A stretch of 64,000 nucleotides of DNA from Clostridium sp. CAG:138 (GTDB taxonomy: Bacteria > Bacillota > Clostridia > Christensenellales > CAG-138). Of this stretch, positions 8,286 to 17,336 are shown piece after piece. Location: positions 92,568-156,567 of the forward strand of contig FR879709.1 in assembly GCA_000435055.1 (NCBI GenBank), given 5' to 3'. The position numbers were made by a program, and so were the translations under genes. Under the pieces are notes generated by a model. That model worked only from the letters and a program-made list of their open reading frames with translations, did not search any database and was not told the origin of the DNA. Position 1 is the first letter of the stretch, and each line of letters begins with the position of its first letter.

Positions 8286-8975
8286 TTATTGCTCCGTAAC
8301 GGGCAATGTCCAACGATAACCTATGCCGCGCACGGTTTCAATGTAGGGCTTGCCGTTAACCTTTCCGAGTTTGTCGCGCAGCCGACTGATATTCACGCTT
8401 AAGGTGTTTGCATCCACAAATGCCGAATCCTTATCCCAGACCAGATACAGAAGCTCCTCACGGGACACGGTCTGTTTCGAATGCGTTATCAATGCCGCAG
8501 CAAGCTTTGTTTCGGTTGCGGTCAGCTCAAGCACGTTCCCTTTTCGCCTGATGCGGCAGCTTGCGCTGTCGTAGCTGAGTTCTCCGGTTCTGAGAACCCC
8601 GCTGCTCTTTTTTGATGTGCGGCGCAGCAGAGCTTCAATGCGGACAAGAAGTTCATGCATCCTGAACGGCTTTGCAACATAATCATCCCCGCCGGCACGG
8701 AAGCCGCGCACAAGCTCGATTTCACTGCTGCATGCAGTTAAAAAAAGTATCGGCACATTTGAAAACTCTCTTATCCTGCGGCAAAGCTCGTAACCGTCAT
8801 CCTGCCCTAAACGTACGTCCAGAATAACAAGATCCGCACCGCCGTCACGCATTGTCTGCATTGCGGCAGAGGCGCAGTCCGCGCATGAAACGGTATAGCC
8901 GTCGCTTTCAAGAATTTCCCGCAGCCCATCGGCAACGTTTTTATCGTCTTCAGTGACAAGTATATGTTTGTTCAC
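8286..8975 (-). CDS. OmpR/PhoB-family response regulator
   Basis: The protein has 229 residues: a receiver domain with the acidic pocket at E9-D10-D11, phospho-accepting Asp53 (VILDVRL), Thr80 and Lys102 (YVAKPF), then a winged-helix DNA-binding domain ending in the typical VRGIGYRW. It starts with GTG behind GGAGG (9 bases spacing) and is followed 36 bases later by its cognate kinase. TGTAAGC direct repeats upstream of the operon's first gene are candidate binding sites. Confidence 0.94.
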   Translation of the reverse strand: MNKHILVTEDDKNVADGLREILESDGYTVSCADCASAAMQTMRDGGADLVILDVRLGQDDGYELCRRIREFSNVPILFLTACSSEIELVRGFRAGGDDYVAKPFRMHELLVRIEALLRRTSKKSSGVLRTGELSYDSASCRIRRKGNVLELTATETKLAAALITHSKQTVSREELLYLVWDKDSAFVDANTLSVNISRLRDKLGKVNGKPYIETVRGIGYRWTLPVTEQ

Positions 8976-9054
8976 GGCACTGCACCTCCTGCCTGTTTTC
9001 AGTCATTTAACCAACATCTCAACATCCTCATTCCCGTTCGGGGCTCATTGTTTA

Positions 9055-9732
9055 TTATAGCTGATTTGAGACAATCTTTCCATCCTCAATTTTAATTATT
9101 CTGTCCGCTTTTTTTGCGATCTCAAGATCATGGGTAACGATTATCAGAGTCTGCCCGAAACGCGCCGCACAGCTGCTCAGCAGGTTAAGCGTGTCCTCCC
9201 CCGCTTTTTTGTCCAAATTGCCCGTCGGCTCATCCGCAAAAATGATATGCGGCTTTGCAAGAATCGAGCGCGCTATTGCAACACGCTGCTGCTCACCGCC
9301 GGAAAGCTCATAAGGGTACTTTTTCAGCTTTTCTTCGATTCCGAGCATCTTTGTAACCTCTGCAAGAAATGTTTCGTCCGGCTTCCTGCCGTCCAGCCTC
9401 AGCGGCATACAAATGTTGTTCAACACGGAGTACTCATCCAGCAGATTGAACTGCTGAAACACAAAGCCCATGCTGCGTCTGCGAAAGATTGCCATTTTTT
9501 CGTCAGAGAACGAGAACATATCCACGCCGTCGATAAGCACTTTTCCGGATGTCGGCCTGTCCAGCCCGCTCAGAACATGAAGCAGGGTGGATTTTCCCGA
9601 TCCGCTTCTTCCGATTATCGCATAGAAAAGTCCCTTTTCAATCGAAAGATCGACTCCGTTCAATGCGTTCACCGCTCCGGATGATGTTTTGTACTCTTTG
9701 TACAGTTTTTCTGCCTGCAAAATAATTGACAT
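9055..9732 (-). CDS. ABC transporter ATP-binding protein (MacB/LolD/BceA-like)
   Basis: This 225-residue ATPase carries Walker A GRSGSGKS (41-48), the LSGGEQQR signature, Walker B IIFADEP, the D-loop GNLD and the switch His in IVTHD. The YSVLNNICMPLRLDG segment is typical of the MacB/LolD/BceA group that pairs with FtsX-type permeases. It starts with ATG behind AAGGAG and lies 53 bases after the permease gene. Confidence 0.94.
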   Translation of the reverse strand: MSIILQAEKLYKEYKTSSGAVNALNGVDLSIEKGLFYAIIGRSGSGKSTLLHVLSGLDRPTSGKVLIDGVDMFSFSDEKMAIFRRRSMGFVFQQFNLLDEYSVLNNICMPLRLDGRKPDETFLAEVTKMLGIEEKLKKYPYELSGGEQQRVAIARSILAKPHIIFADEPTGNLDKKAGEDTLNLLSSCAARFGQTLIIVTHDLEIAKKADRIIKIEDGKIVSNQL

Positions 9733-9785
9733 AATTTTTCTCCTTATATTTCACAATAAATTTTCGTCCAAGATTCATCTTTCGT

Positions 9786-12503
9786 TCAAAACGGCCGTTC
9801 AGCGTCCGCGAAGCATTGCCGCAAGACGTTTCGTGTCAGTCGATGCTTTGCTGCACGGGAGAGCAGGATGAGTATCGCTGCGCAGCTAACCGTAATGAGC
9901 ACAACCGTCAGCGCGTTCGCTCCCCCCTGTGCAAGTCCCGAAAGACCGGATTGCACGAAATCAAGCACATTCATATCTGCATTCACTTCCTGCCGATGGT
10001 TATAACGCGAAATTGCAGAAGCAAACATATATGCCGCATACACGAGCCAGCCGCACAATACTGCTGCTGCACCGCGCAGCGCGGCACGGCAATTCAGCCG
10101 CCACCGAAGCTGACGTTTGGACATTCCGAGCGCACGCAGAATGCCGAATTCGCGCTCTTCTCCCTCCGCTTCAAGCGTCAGAATGTTTCCGATAAGCAGC
10201 AGCATGACGAGTGCGATGCAGCCGCATCCCGAGTAAATCAATATGAGCTTTTGCAGATCCTCCTGTATATACGCTGCATACTGTTCACGGTTGTTGTTCA
10301 TTGAAATGCTTTGTTTGGCAGTTATTTCAGCAAGCACACTGTCCGTTGAAACATAGCCGGCATTAAGGTCGGTATATACATTCGCAGTGTTATAGCCGTA
10401 TTCGGCTTCAACAGCGTTTTTGTCACCGGTAATAAAGCTCCCGCAAAGGCTGCCCGGCTCGCATTCCGTCAGGATGTTTTTCAAGAATTCGTCCGAACAG
10501 AATACTGTGTACGGCTGATAAGCACCTGTGAGAATCAGATTGGTTTTTTCGTGATCGAATTCTGCCACGGCAGCGATGCTTACGTTTTTTGTGAGCAGCT
10601 TGCTGTAAGCGCCTAACCTGCATACATCTTCCTCCCGAATGAGTTTTGAACCGTAGCAGCCGACTGAAATTTCATCACCGGCCGATAAATCGGCTGCGCC
10701 GAAGTGTTCACGATTAAAAAACACTCCGCCGTCCGTTCCGACAGGAAAGGACATTATGACGCCTTCTCCGTTTGAAAACGCCCGCCATGCCGCCGCATCA
10801 ACAGCGGAAGGGTCAATCAATGTGCCGAGGCTTTCCTCCGATAAGGCATACAGGCACACGGCTGCACCGTCCTCAAACCGCGGGTCATATTCACGCAAAG
10901 CGGTGAAAAGGCTGCTGTTTTTGTCGCCGTCGAACGTCAGCTCCACCGTCATCGAATTTAATGCAGCTGCCTTTGTGACGCCGGGTATGCTCTGATAGGT
11001 TTTCAGCATATCCGCAGTAATAAGCTGTGCATTTCGACCATCCCTGATAAATGCAACCTCCGAAGATTCCGCATTCAGAACATATGCAGGTTGATTTTGC
11101 CATTTATGCATATCGGCTCTCGGATAAAGTGATTCCAGAATGCCGAATATAACCGCACCGCAGAATACAGCGGCAAGCAGCACGACCGCAATGCGGCGAA
11201 AAACATCAAACGCATGCGCACGTCGGCGGGCTGTATGTATCCTGCCCGTCAGCGGCTCTGAAAGTGCGATGCGGAAAACAGTCATTCGCGCCGCAAATAT
11301 CCCTGCAATCCAGCACAGTGCCGTGACTGCAAGCTGCGACAGCGGAACGTCCACCTGCACCGGTGCGGATTTTGCATACACAAACAGCTTCAAAATCAGC
11401 TTTGTTATAATGGTTCCGAGCAGTGTTCCCGCTCCAAGCGCAGGCAGGCACAGAATCAGCGTTTCAAACGTCAGCAGCAGTCTCAGCTGCCGTTTTGTTA
11501 TGCCTATACTTCGAAAAAGAGCGATCCCTCTGACCTGCTTGCGGAGCTGAACAGCGTATATGCAGACCACTGCAATAACGGTCACGGCAAGAATCAGGCA
11601 AATATAAAACGAATGATAATTCGCTTCACTTTTATCCGAAAATGCGGCGGTGTTTATGCAAACAGCTTTGTCCGCATTTGTTCCGCGACGTGTTTTTTGC
11701 ATGTATGCATTGATACTCTCCGCTGCCTGTCCGCGTTCCGCTTCATCAACTTCAAAAAAGAATTGACGGTTTGCTGCCGCGACCGAAACATGCGCCGCCC
11801 CCGCTGCGGACTGCTCATTCATCTGCGCAGCTGTTTCAATTGCCTTGGTCCGCAAATTTTCTCCCGCCGTATTTGTGACAAGCGCACCGCAAATAGGCTT
11901 TGAAAGCTTGTTCTCGCTCAATTGCCAAAGGCTCGAGTATTCGCGCAAAACGCCGCACAGCGTGAAGGTGCATTCAACCGGGATTTTTATCCCTTCAACG
12001 GATTCTTCGGATTCAACATCAACGGACTCGGCATCAAAAAGAACGGTGAAGTCAATCTCCTGTCCGATCGTATAATTCTTTCCGAGTTTCGAAAGGGCAG
12101 AAGCTTCCAACGCTATTTCACTGTCATGCTGCGGGAACTCTCCGTCCTGCAATTCGATTCGTCCGATTTTGAGCAAATTCCCGTCCGCCGAACCTACGGA
12201 TGTGACCGCGACGCCGCTTTTTGATACTGCCTGACCGTAGACCGTCGCCGCTCCGATCTCTCCGATGCCGTTCACCGTGCTCAAAAATTCCGCATCGCCC
12301 TCAATTCCGTACGGTATTGCGCCGTACCATGCGCCGTAGGTGTTCAGCCTGTATTCCGCATTCGTTTTTATAATGCTGCCCGTTATGCAAAGCGTAACAA
12401 GCACAGCGGCAAATGAAATTGTCAGAATGATAACCGTAAGCAGGCTGCTGCGCTTTTTCCCCTTCAGCCCATGCAGCGCAAGTTTGAAAAGTTCTTTTTT
12501 CAT
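9786..12503 (-). CDS. FtsX-type ABC transporter permease
   Basis: The permease is about 905 residues long, with an N-terminal membrane helix (about 17-40), a first large extracytoplasmic domain (about 45-300), an FtsX core of several helices (300-460), a second large outside domain (470-750) and a C-terminal FtsX core with EREFGILRALGMSKRQLRW. A similar RGIALFRSIGITKRQLR stretch occurs in the first core. It is the first gene of the operon with ATPase, regulator and kinase, and probably exports or removes an envelope-active compound. The ATG at 12503 is 9 bases after GGAGAGG; another ATG three codons earlier is too close to that site. Confidence 0.88.
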   Translation of the reverse strand: MKKELFKLALHGLKGKKRSSLLTVIILTISFAAVLVTLCITGSIIKTNAEYRLNTYGAWYGAIPYGIEGDAEFLSTVNGIGEIGAATVYGQAVSKSGVAVTSVGSADGNLLKIGRIELQDGEFPQHDSEIALEASALSKLGKNYTIGQEIDFTVLFDAESVDVESEESVEGIKIPVECTFTLCGVLREYSSLWQLSENKLSKPICGALVTNTAGENLRTKAIETAAQMNEQSAAGAAHVSVAAANRQFFFEVDEAERGQAAESINAYMQKTRRGTNADKAVCINTAAFSDKSEANYHSFYICLILAVTVIAVVCIYAVQLRKQVRGIALFRSIGITKRQLRLLLTFETLILCLPALGAGTLLGTIITKLILKLFVYAKSAPVQVDVPLSQLAVTALCWIAGIFAARMTVFRIALSEPLTGRIHTARRRAHAFDVFRRIAVVLLAAVFCGAVIFGILESLYPRADMHKWQNQPAYVLNAESSEVAFIRDGRNAQLITADMLKTYQSIPGVTKAAALNSMTVELTFDGDKNSSLFTALREYDPRFEDGAAVCLYALSEESLGTLIDPSAVDAAAWRAFSNGEGVIMSFPVGTDGGVFFNREHFGAADLSAGDEISVGCYGSKLIREEDVCRLGAYSKLLTKNVSIAAVAEFDHEKTNLILTGAYQPYTVFCSDEFLKNILTECEPGSLCGSFITGDKNAVEAEYGYNTANVYTDLNAGYVSTDSVLAEITAKQSISMNNNREQYAAYIQEDLQKLILIYSGCGCIALVMLLLIGNILTLEAEGEEREFGILRALGMSKRQLRWRLNCRAALRGAAAVLCGWLVYAAYMFASAISRYNHRQEVNADMNVLDFVQSGLSGLAQGGANALTVVLITVSCAAILILLSRAAKHRLTRNVLRQCFADAERPF

Positions 12504-12688
12504 TGTGCTCATTCCTCTCCGTTTTTACGATTTTGCTTGAGTTTCCGGCCGTGTAACGGCCGACTCCGCTCGGCAGCAGTGTCTGCTTAAACCAATCTTT
12601 GCCGGCTCTGTAATGCATTGCGATTTAACTCATGCTTTTTAAGCAGGCAGGCACAACATCCGATGTTATCCGCCTTTCAACAAACAAA

Positions 12689-12743
12689 AGTATAGCATGC
12701 CATGCTTACAACAGGCTTTCAGCCGTGCTTACAGTTTTGTAAG
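12689..12743 (-). promoter_or_regulatory. Candidate activated promoter of the ABC/two-component operon
   Basis: On the minus strand a -10 box TATACT (12689-12694) has no good -35. Instead two identical TGTAAGC heptamers (12704-12710 and 12727-12733) lie 23 bases apart, the nearer one at the -35 region. The farther one is part of a palindrome CTTACA-GTTT-TGTAAG (12728-12743). Direct repeats of this kind are typical of OmpR-family regulators; binding by the operon's own regulator is inferred. The rest of 12504-12917 shows no gene. Confidence 0.5.
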
Positions 12744-12917
12744 TTTCGTGCCGCATATCCGAATTTAATCGGTATTCACTTATTATATCACAACTTCGCT
12801 GCAAAAAATTGCCGTGCCGAACCGCCGTCCGACGCATTTCAAATGCGCGATAAAGCGGCTTCTCATAAGGCGAAATAAGTATATTCCTGTTTTTTCAATA
12901 TATTTGCATTATTCAGG

Positions 12918-12946
12918 TTGACTAAACGATGAACATTGAGTATAAT
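12918..12946 (+). promoter_or_regulatory. Sigma-A promoter of rpsU
   Basis: TTGACT (12918-12923), 17 bases, TATAAT (12941-12946), about 70 bases before rpsU. Confidence 0.9.
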
Positions 12947-13020
12947 GTATCAGTAATTCGAGTCGGCTGCGGTCGGGTTGAATCATTCATTTCCCGCAAG
13001 AGAGAGGGGGGAAACTGATA

Positions 13021-13191
13021 ATGGAAATCCGTGTTGGTGAAAATGAATCCTTGGAAAGCGCAATTAAACGTTGGAAGCGTAAATGTGCTCGTTCAGGTAT
13101 CCTTGCTGACGCAAGAAAGCGTGAGCATTACGAAAAGCCCAGCGTAAAACGCAAAAAGAAGGCTGAAGCTGCAAGGAAACGCAAGTATTAA
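13021..13191 (+). CDS. rpsU: 30S ribosomal protein S21
   Basis: A 56-residue basic protein begins [17 protein letters not shown] and continues with an Arg/Lys-rich tail (residues 39-56), the standard S21 pattern. S21 joins the small subunit platform near the 3' end of 16S rRNA. The ATG follows an AGGGGGG ribosome site by about 6 bases. It is a single-gene unit with a consensus promoter and a terminator downstream. Confidence 0.95.
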   Translation: MEIRVGENESLESAIKRWKRKCARSGILADARKREHYEKPSVKRKKKAEAARKRKY

Positions 13192-13268
13192 TTGCATCCT
13201 GCTTTACCGTTTTTTCAAAATGAATCGGCTTTGCTGTCGTTCATTTTAAAAAGCGAATATGTTTAATC

Positions 13269-13316
13269 GAAGTGCAGAAGAGCGATTTCGCCCGTCTGCA
13301 CTTCTTTCGTTTTTGT
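13269..13316 (+). terminator. Terminator of rpsU
   Basis: A perfect 10-bp stem (GAAGTGCAGA/TCTGCACTTC) with an inner GCG/CGC pairing is followed by TTTCGTTTTT, 78 bases after the stop codon. Confidence 0.85.
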
Positions 13317-13380
13317 CTGTTTTTTCGGCCGACTGCCGCTCTTTCATGTTAACATGGGTTCACTAACACGGATTCAGCCG

Positions 13381-13683
13381 TCAGTTTTTAATCATCCTGC
13401 CGATTTCGGTGGACTCTATATACCTTTCTTTAATCGCCTTCAATTCCGTCATATGCGGCTGCGTCATATGGATTTTTTGCAGTTCCGCATTTTCCCATGT
13501 TTCGGCAAGCAGCAGTGTGTCGGGGTTTTGAACAGAGGCAAAGTATTCGTACCGCCGACAGCCCTTTTCATCAAGTATCAGCTGAAGAATTCCGCTCGAT
13601 TTGACATCGTTCAGAAACGCTTCCCGCATTCCGGGTTTTGCGGTGTAGATAACAAACAGATTAAGTTCATCGTTTTCGTTCAT
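13381..13683 (-). CDS. Antibiotic biosynthesis monooxygenase (ABM) fold protein
   Basis: The 100-residue protein matches the small ferredoxin-like ABM domain: a beta strand LFVIYTAKPGMREAF, a central YEYFASVQNPDTLLLAETW segment and an HMTQPH motif. Such proteins act as quinol monooxygenases or have unknown roles; the substrate cannot be told here. The ATG at 13683 lies 11 bases after AAGGGG; the in-frame TTG seven codons upstream overlaps that site. It is downstream of the serA terminator. Confidence 0.8.
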   Translation of the reverse strand: MNENDELNLFVIYTAKPGMREAFLNDVKSSGILQLILDEKGCRRYEYFASVQNPDTLLLAETWENAELQKIHMTQPHMTELKAIKERYIESTEIGRMIKN

Positions 13684-13724
13684 ATTCAGGTTAGTCCCCT
13701 TCAATTATTGTTTGTTCACGGTAC

Positions 13725-13780
13725 AACAAAACCGCAGCAGCCGTGCCGATTCCGAAACGGGAATCACAAAGCTGCTGCGG
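13725..13780 (-). terminator. Terminator of the serC-serA unit
   Basis: On the minus strand a 10-bp stem CCGCAGCAGC/GCTGCTGCGG encloses a second nested stem (GATTCC/GGAATC) and is followed by TTTTGTTG. Confidence 0.8.
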
Positions 13781-13874
13781 CAATTTCAGGTTCTGTCGCA
13801 ATTCGAAGCTCCCCCTCGACTGCGAAGAAAAAATCATTATTCGTCAGCCCTGTGCTGAGCAAAGAGCCTGCATG

Positions 13875-13952
13875 TTCGGCAATTCCGTGTTACGCAGTTA
13901 CGCAAAGAACTTGCCGATTCGGCAATTCTGTGTTACGCAAAGAACTTGCCGA
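13875..13952. repeat. Tandem duplication of the 3' end of serA
   Basis: Two direct copies lie side by side: 13875-13917 (43 bases, with an internal 8-base GTTACGCA duplication) and 13918-13952 (35 bases). They differ by one base apart from the internal insertion. Copy two contains the last codons and stop of serA; copy one lies beyond the stop. Confidence 0.85.
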
Positions 13953-14844
13953 TGATATCAACGATTTCAGCACCGATGCGCTTCTGAGCTTCGGTGGTGG
14001 AAGCACCGATATGGGGGGTGCAGCTGACATGGGGATGGCTGTAAAGAGCCTCGTTCTTGCTGGGTTCTTCTGCCCAAACATCAAGACCTGCTGCATAAAC
14101 CTTACCGCTGTTGAGTGCATCAAGCAGAGCTGCTTCGTCAACATTTGTGCCGCGGCTGGTATTAATGATAACAACGCCGTCCTTCATCTTTGCGATATTT
14201 GCAGCATTGATGATTGCGCCGCCGTCAACTGCGGGAGCATGAACGCTGATGAAATCTGATTTTGCAAGCAACTCGTCCATTTCAACATAGTTGATGCCGG
14301 TCTGCTCTTCGATGCCGGGAATATGGAAAATATCGAATGCGATAACATTCATGCCCATGCCCTTAGCCATCCTGCCGAGAGCCTGTCCGATTCTGCCGAA
14401 ACCGATGATGCCCAAGGTTTTGCCGTGAATCTCAATGCCCTTGTATGCCTTCTTTTCCCATTTGCCTTCGCGCATGGTGTGACCCGCAACGCTGATGAAG
14501 CGAGCGCAGGAGAGCATATGAGCCATTGCAAGCTCTGCAACAGCATCGCTGGAAGCGCGGGGAGTGTTCATGACCTTGATGCCTTTTTCTTCGGCATATT
14601 TGTGGTCGATATTGTCGATGCCGACGCCGCCGCGGATGATGAGCTTCAGTTTGCCGGTTTCGCATGCCGCATCAATGATGGGAACGCGAACTTTGGTTGC
14701 GGAACGAACAACGAGAACATCAAAGTTCTTTACCTGTTCTGCAAGCTCTGCCGGCTCATAGAACTGTTCAACGACTTCATGACCCTGTGCGCGCAGTGCG
14801 GCAACAGCATTCTTTTCCATACCGTCTGATGCAAGAATACGCAT
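13933..14844 (-). CDS. serA: D-3-phosphoglycerate dehydrogenase (short form)
   Basis: SerA oxidises 3-phosphoglycerate to 3-phosphohydroxypyruvate with NAD, the first step of serine synthesis. The 303-residue protein has the Rossmann motif GIIGFGRIGQALGR (around 145-158), the NTSRG arginine motif (about 230), a catalytic Glu region and the CTPHIGAST histidine motif (about 280). It ends after the catalytic core, so the C-terminal ACT-type regulatory domain of longer forms is absent and serine feedback inhibition is not expected by that route. The ATG is behind GGAG. It follows serC by 119 bases and is probably cotranscribed. Confidence 0.93.
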   Translation of the reverse strand: MRILASDGMEKNAVAALRAQGHEVVEQFYEPAELAEQVKNFDVLVVRSATKVRVPIIDAACETGKLKLIIRGGVGIDNIDHKYAEEKGIKVMNTPRASSDAVAELAMAHMLSCARFISVAGHTMREGKWEKKAYKGIEIHGKTLGIIGFGRIGQALGRMAKGMGMNVIAFDIFHIPGIEEQTGINYVEMDELLAKSDFISVHAPAVDGGAIINAANIAKMKDGVVIINTSRGTNVDEAALLDALNSGKVYAAGLDVWAEEPSKNEALYSHPHVSCTPHIGASTTEAQKRIGAEIVDIIGKFFA

Positions 14845-14894
14845 AGTATAATCTCCTTAATAATGTATAATTAATCAATTGGGTGAAAACTGTC

Positions 14895-14921
14895 GCGGGC
14901 AGGGTGCGAAACGCTGCCCGC
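14895..14921 (-). promoter_or_regulatory. Intercistronic hairpin between serC and serA
   Basis: An 8-bp stem GCGGGCAG/CTGCCCGC with an 11-base loop lies in the serC-serA gap. On the minus strand it is followed by GACAGTTTTCACC, a weak U tract, so it may be a partial terminator or an mRNA-stability element. Confidence 0.5.
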
Positions 14922-14963
14922 AGCAGTCGGCTGCATTTTTAGTGACAGCAAACGGACTCAGGC

Positions 14964-16058
14964 TCAGCCCTTGTAATTTTCCTGCTCGTATTTGCGGAGG
15001 AAATCAACAAGAGCAACAACGCCTTCCTTGGGCATTGCGTTATAAATGGAGGCGCGCAGACCGCCGACGCTCTTGTGGCCCTTGAGGTTGTCAAAGCCCG
15101 CTGCCTTGGTTGCGGCAACAACTTCCGCATCCGTTTCCTTGGAAGCAGTTACAAAGGGAACGTTCATGAGGGAACGGAATTCCTTTTCAACCGTGCCGCG
15201 GAACATCTTGGACTCATCTAGGAAGTCGTAAAGGATCTTTGCCTTTTCTTCGTTCATCTTTGCCATGACTTCAAGGCCGCCGATCCTCTTGAGGTACTTG
15301 AATACCTGACCGCAGACATAAATGCTCCAGCAGTTGGGTGTGTTGTACATTGAGCCGTTGTTTGCATGGGTGGCATAGCTCATGTAGGTGGGAACGAACT
15401 GGGGCAGATCCTCGCGGATGAGGTCTTCACGCATGATTACGATTACCATGCCTGCCGGGCCGATGTTCTTCTGTACGCCGCCGTAGATAACGCCGTAATC
15501 GGAAACATTGCAGGGCTTTGAAAGGAACATTGAGCTCTGGTCGGAAACAAGAATCTTGCCCTTGGTGTTGGGAAGAGTCTGGTATGTGGTTCCGTGAATC
15601 GTCTCGTTTTCGCAGATGTAAACATAATCCGCATCCTCGCTGATGGGAAGATCGGAACAATCGGGGATGTAGCTGTAATTGCGATCCTCGCTGGTTGCAA
15701 CAAGGTTGATCTTGCCGTATTTCTTTGCTTCGTTATATGCCTTTTTGGACCAGTTGCCGGTTACGATATAGTCAGCAACGCCGTTTTTCATAAGGTTCAT
15801 GGGCAACATTGCAAACTGAAGCGTTGCACCGCCCTGAATGAACATGACCTTGTAGTTATCGGGAATGTTCATAAGGTCGCGCAGATCCTGTTCGGCTTCA
15901 TCGATGATCTGCTGGAAAACCTTGGACCTGTGGCTCATCTCCATGACGCACATGCCGCTGCCTTCATAGTTGAGAAGGTTGTCGCGCACGCTCTCAAGAA
16001 CCTCAACGGGGAGGATGGATGGGCCTGCGGAGAAGTTATAAACACGATCGTATTTCAT
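14964..16058 (-). CDS. serC: Phosphoserine aminotransferase
   Basis: SerC converts 3-phosphohydroxypyruvate plus glutamate into phosphoserine (PLP enzyme). The 364-residue protein begins MKYDRVYNFSAGPSILPVEV, contains the MFIQGGATLQF stretch and the PLP-lysine region ending in YGGVQKNIGPAG (about 195-207), and ends near the family's usual length. The ATG at 16058 follows AAAGGAG by 8 bases; the open frame extends upstream without a ribosome site. It is the first gene of serC-serA behind a consensus promoter. No serB is visible in the window. Confidence 0.95.
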   Translation of the reverse strand: MKYDRVYNFSAGPSILPVEVLESVRDNLLNYEGSGMCVMEMSHRSKVFQQIIDEAEQDLRDLMNIPDNYKVMFIQGGATLQFAMLPMNLMKNGVADYIVTGNWSKKAYNEAKKYGKINLVATSEDRNYSYIPDCSDLPISEDADYVYICENETIHGTTYQTLPNTKGKILVSDQSSMFLSKPCNVSDYGVIYGGVQKNIGPAGMVIVIMREDLIREDLPQFVPTYMSYATHANNGSMYNTPNCWSIYVCGQVFKYLKRIGGLEVMAKMNEEKAKILYDFLDESKMFRGTVEKEFRSLMNVPFVTASKETDAEVVAATKAAGFDNLKGHKSVGGLRASIYNAMPKEGVVALVDFLRKYEQENYKG

Positions 16059-16162
16059 AGCAAAAACTCCTTTAGAAAAAATAGTTCGCTTGTTTTTGGG
16101 AAGCCGGGCCGCGGTTGATTCAATGCTGTTCAACCTTTTCCCGAGAAAATCCCGTTAGATTG

Positions 16163-16191
16163 ATTATAACGCTAATTCATGCCTTATTCAA
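16163..16191 (-). promoter_or_regulatory. Sigma-A promoter of serC-serA
   Basis: On the minus strand TTGAAT (16186-16191), 17 bases, TATAAT (16163-16168), leaving a leader of about 100 bases. Confidence 0.85.
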
Positions 16192-16242
16192 CCGCGAAAC
16201 CGAGTTTTTTGCCTATATATTTTTTCTAATATTTTCTAATAT

Positions 16243-16275
16243 TTCTGCCGCCTTCGTCCTGTTGTTTCGGCAGAA
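16243..16275 (-). terminator. Possible terminator of tspO
   Basis: An 8-bp stem TTCTGCCG/CGGCAGAA starts at the tspO stop codon and is followed on the minus strand by AT-rich sequence without a clean T run. Confidence 0.4.
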
Positions 16276-16276
16276 T

Positions 16277-16807
16277 TCAGCCGTTCAGAATATATGTTCC
16301 GAGGTTCAGGTAACCTGCAAAAAGCAGCCATGCGATATACGGCAGCATCAAAATACCCGAAACTTTATCAAGTTTGAAAAACCTGCATGCCATTACAATC
16401 ACGGTGATGAGCAGCATCACAAGCAGAACGAACGCCGCAAGGCGAAGATTAAGCGTGAAAAAAAGCGGCGTCCAGAGCATATTCAAAATGAGCTGAACGA
16501 GGTAAACGCGGAGCGCACACGCCGCCTGCCCGCCTATATCCGAATTGTCTCCGCACCGAACTGTTCCTCCGCTGCGGTCCTGCTTGCTGATAATATATAT
16601 TCTTGCTGCCGATATCCCCATCAAAACGAACAAAATTGTCCACACAACCGGGAAAAGCCACGGCGGCGGCGCAAGCGGCGGCTGTCTGAGCGCGCCGTAC
16701 TCCTTCATGGCGGACATTGCAAAGACGGAAGATATCCCTCCCGCCGCAAGCGCAGCCGCAATAGAAACGATGTACACCCATGTTTTGCTGATTTTTTTCG
16801 ATTTCAT
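16277..16807 (-). CDS. tspO: TspO/MBR family membrane protein
   Basis: The 176-residue protein has five membrane helices and the family marks: LRQPPLAPPPWLFPVVWTIL near residues 40-60, LILNMLWTPLFF around 107-118, and a final LPYIAWLLFAGYLNLGTYILNG. TspO proteins bind porphyrins, heme or cholesterol-like ligands; the bacterial role varies and is often stress related. The ATG follows AAAGGAA by 6 bases. It stands alone, divergent from rpmB. Confidence 0.93.
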   Translation of the reverse strand: MKSKKISKTWVYIVSIAAALAAGGISSVFAMSAMKEYGALRQPPLAPPPWLFPVVWTILFVLMGISAARIYIISKQDRSGGTVRCGDNSDIGGQAACALRVYLVQLILNMLWTPLFFTLNLRLAAFVLLVMLLITVIVMACRFFKLDKVSGILMLPYIAWLLFAGYLNLGTYILNG

Positions 16808-16965
16808 AAAAGATTCCTTTCAACCTTGTTTATTTGTACTCGCAGCTGCATTCCGAAAACTCCGGGCGGCTCGGATTTGCCGCCGCTTTTGCTCATTCAG
16901 GTGCAGCTTCCATCAGCATTATTTGAAATTTTGCTAATATATATGCCCGATTGCCGCAAAAGTGC

Positions 16966-16994
16966 TTGCATATTGCTTAAAAAGGTGATAAAAT
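16966..16994 (+). promoter_or_regulatory. Extended -10 promoter of rpmB
   Basis: TTGCAT (16966-16971), 17 bases, TAAAAT (16989-16994) preceded by TGA, which is an extended -10 motif. The leader before rpmB is about 120 bases. Confidence 0.8.
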
Positions 16995-17121
16995 ACCGAT
17001 GTTTGATTTTCGTCCCGTGTATTCGTATGCGGTTTTGCAGGGTATGTTCCGCATTCTGCGGTTTTTCCTTCAATCGCATTCAACCTCATACACGGCAGAT
17101 TCGGCAAGGAGGTGTAACGAA

Positions 17122-17313
17122 ATGGGTAAGTTTTGTGAAGTATGCGGTAAGGGCGCAATGAGCGGTAATCTCGTCAGCCATTCCAACAGGAAGACCAGGC
17201 GTATCTGGGCTCCCAACGTACAACGTGTTAACGTCATCGTCAATGGTACTCCTAAGAAGATGAATGTATGCACCCGTTGCCTGCGTTCCGGCAAGGTTCA
17301 GCGTAACGTCTGA
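17122..17313 (+). CDS. rpmB: 50S ribosomal protein L28 (zinc-binding form)
   Basis: The 63-residue protein begins [16 protein letters not shown] and keeps two CxxC pairs (CEVC and CTRC), so it is the zinc-binding form of L28. The ribosome site AAGGAGGTGT (17106-17115) fixes the ATG at 17122, although the frame is open for 41 codons upstream. glyQS follows after 23 bases and is probably partly cotranscribed. Confidence 0.96.
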   Translation: MGKFCEVCGKGAMSGNLVSHSNRKTRRIWAPNVQRVNVIVNGTPKKMNVCTRCLRSGKVQRNV

Positions 17314-17336
17314 TTGCTGCTTTCAACGGTATCGCT

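Noticed and set aside
12301..12618. Open frame of 105 codons overlapping the permease start
   Set aside because: It is out of frame with the permease, contains no recognisable domain and has no ribosome site.
16201..16242. AT-rich repeated TTTTCTAATATT sequence as an insertion-sequence end
   Set aside because: It is a short local repeat with no inverted partner and no transposase.
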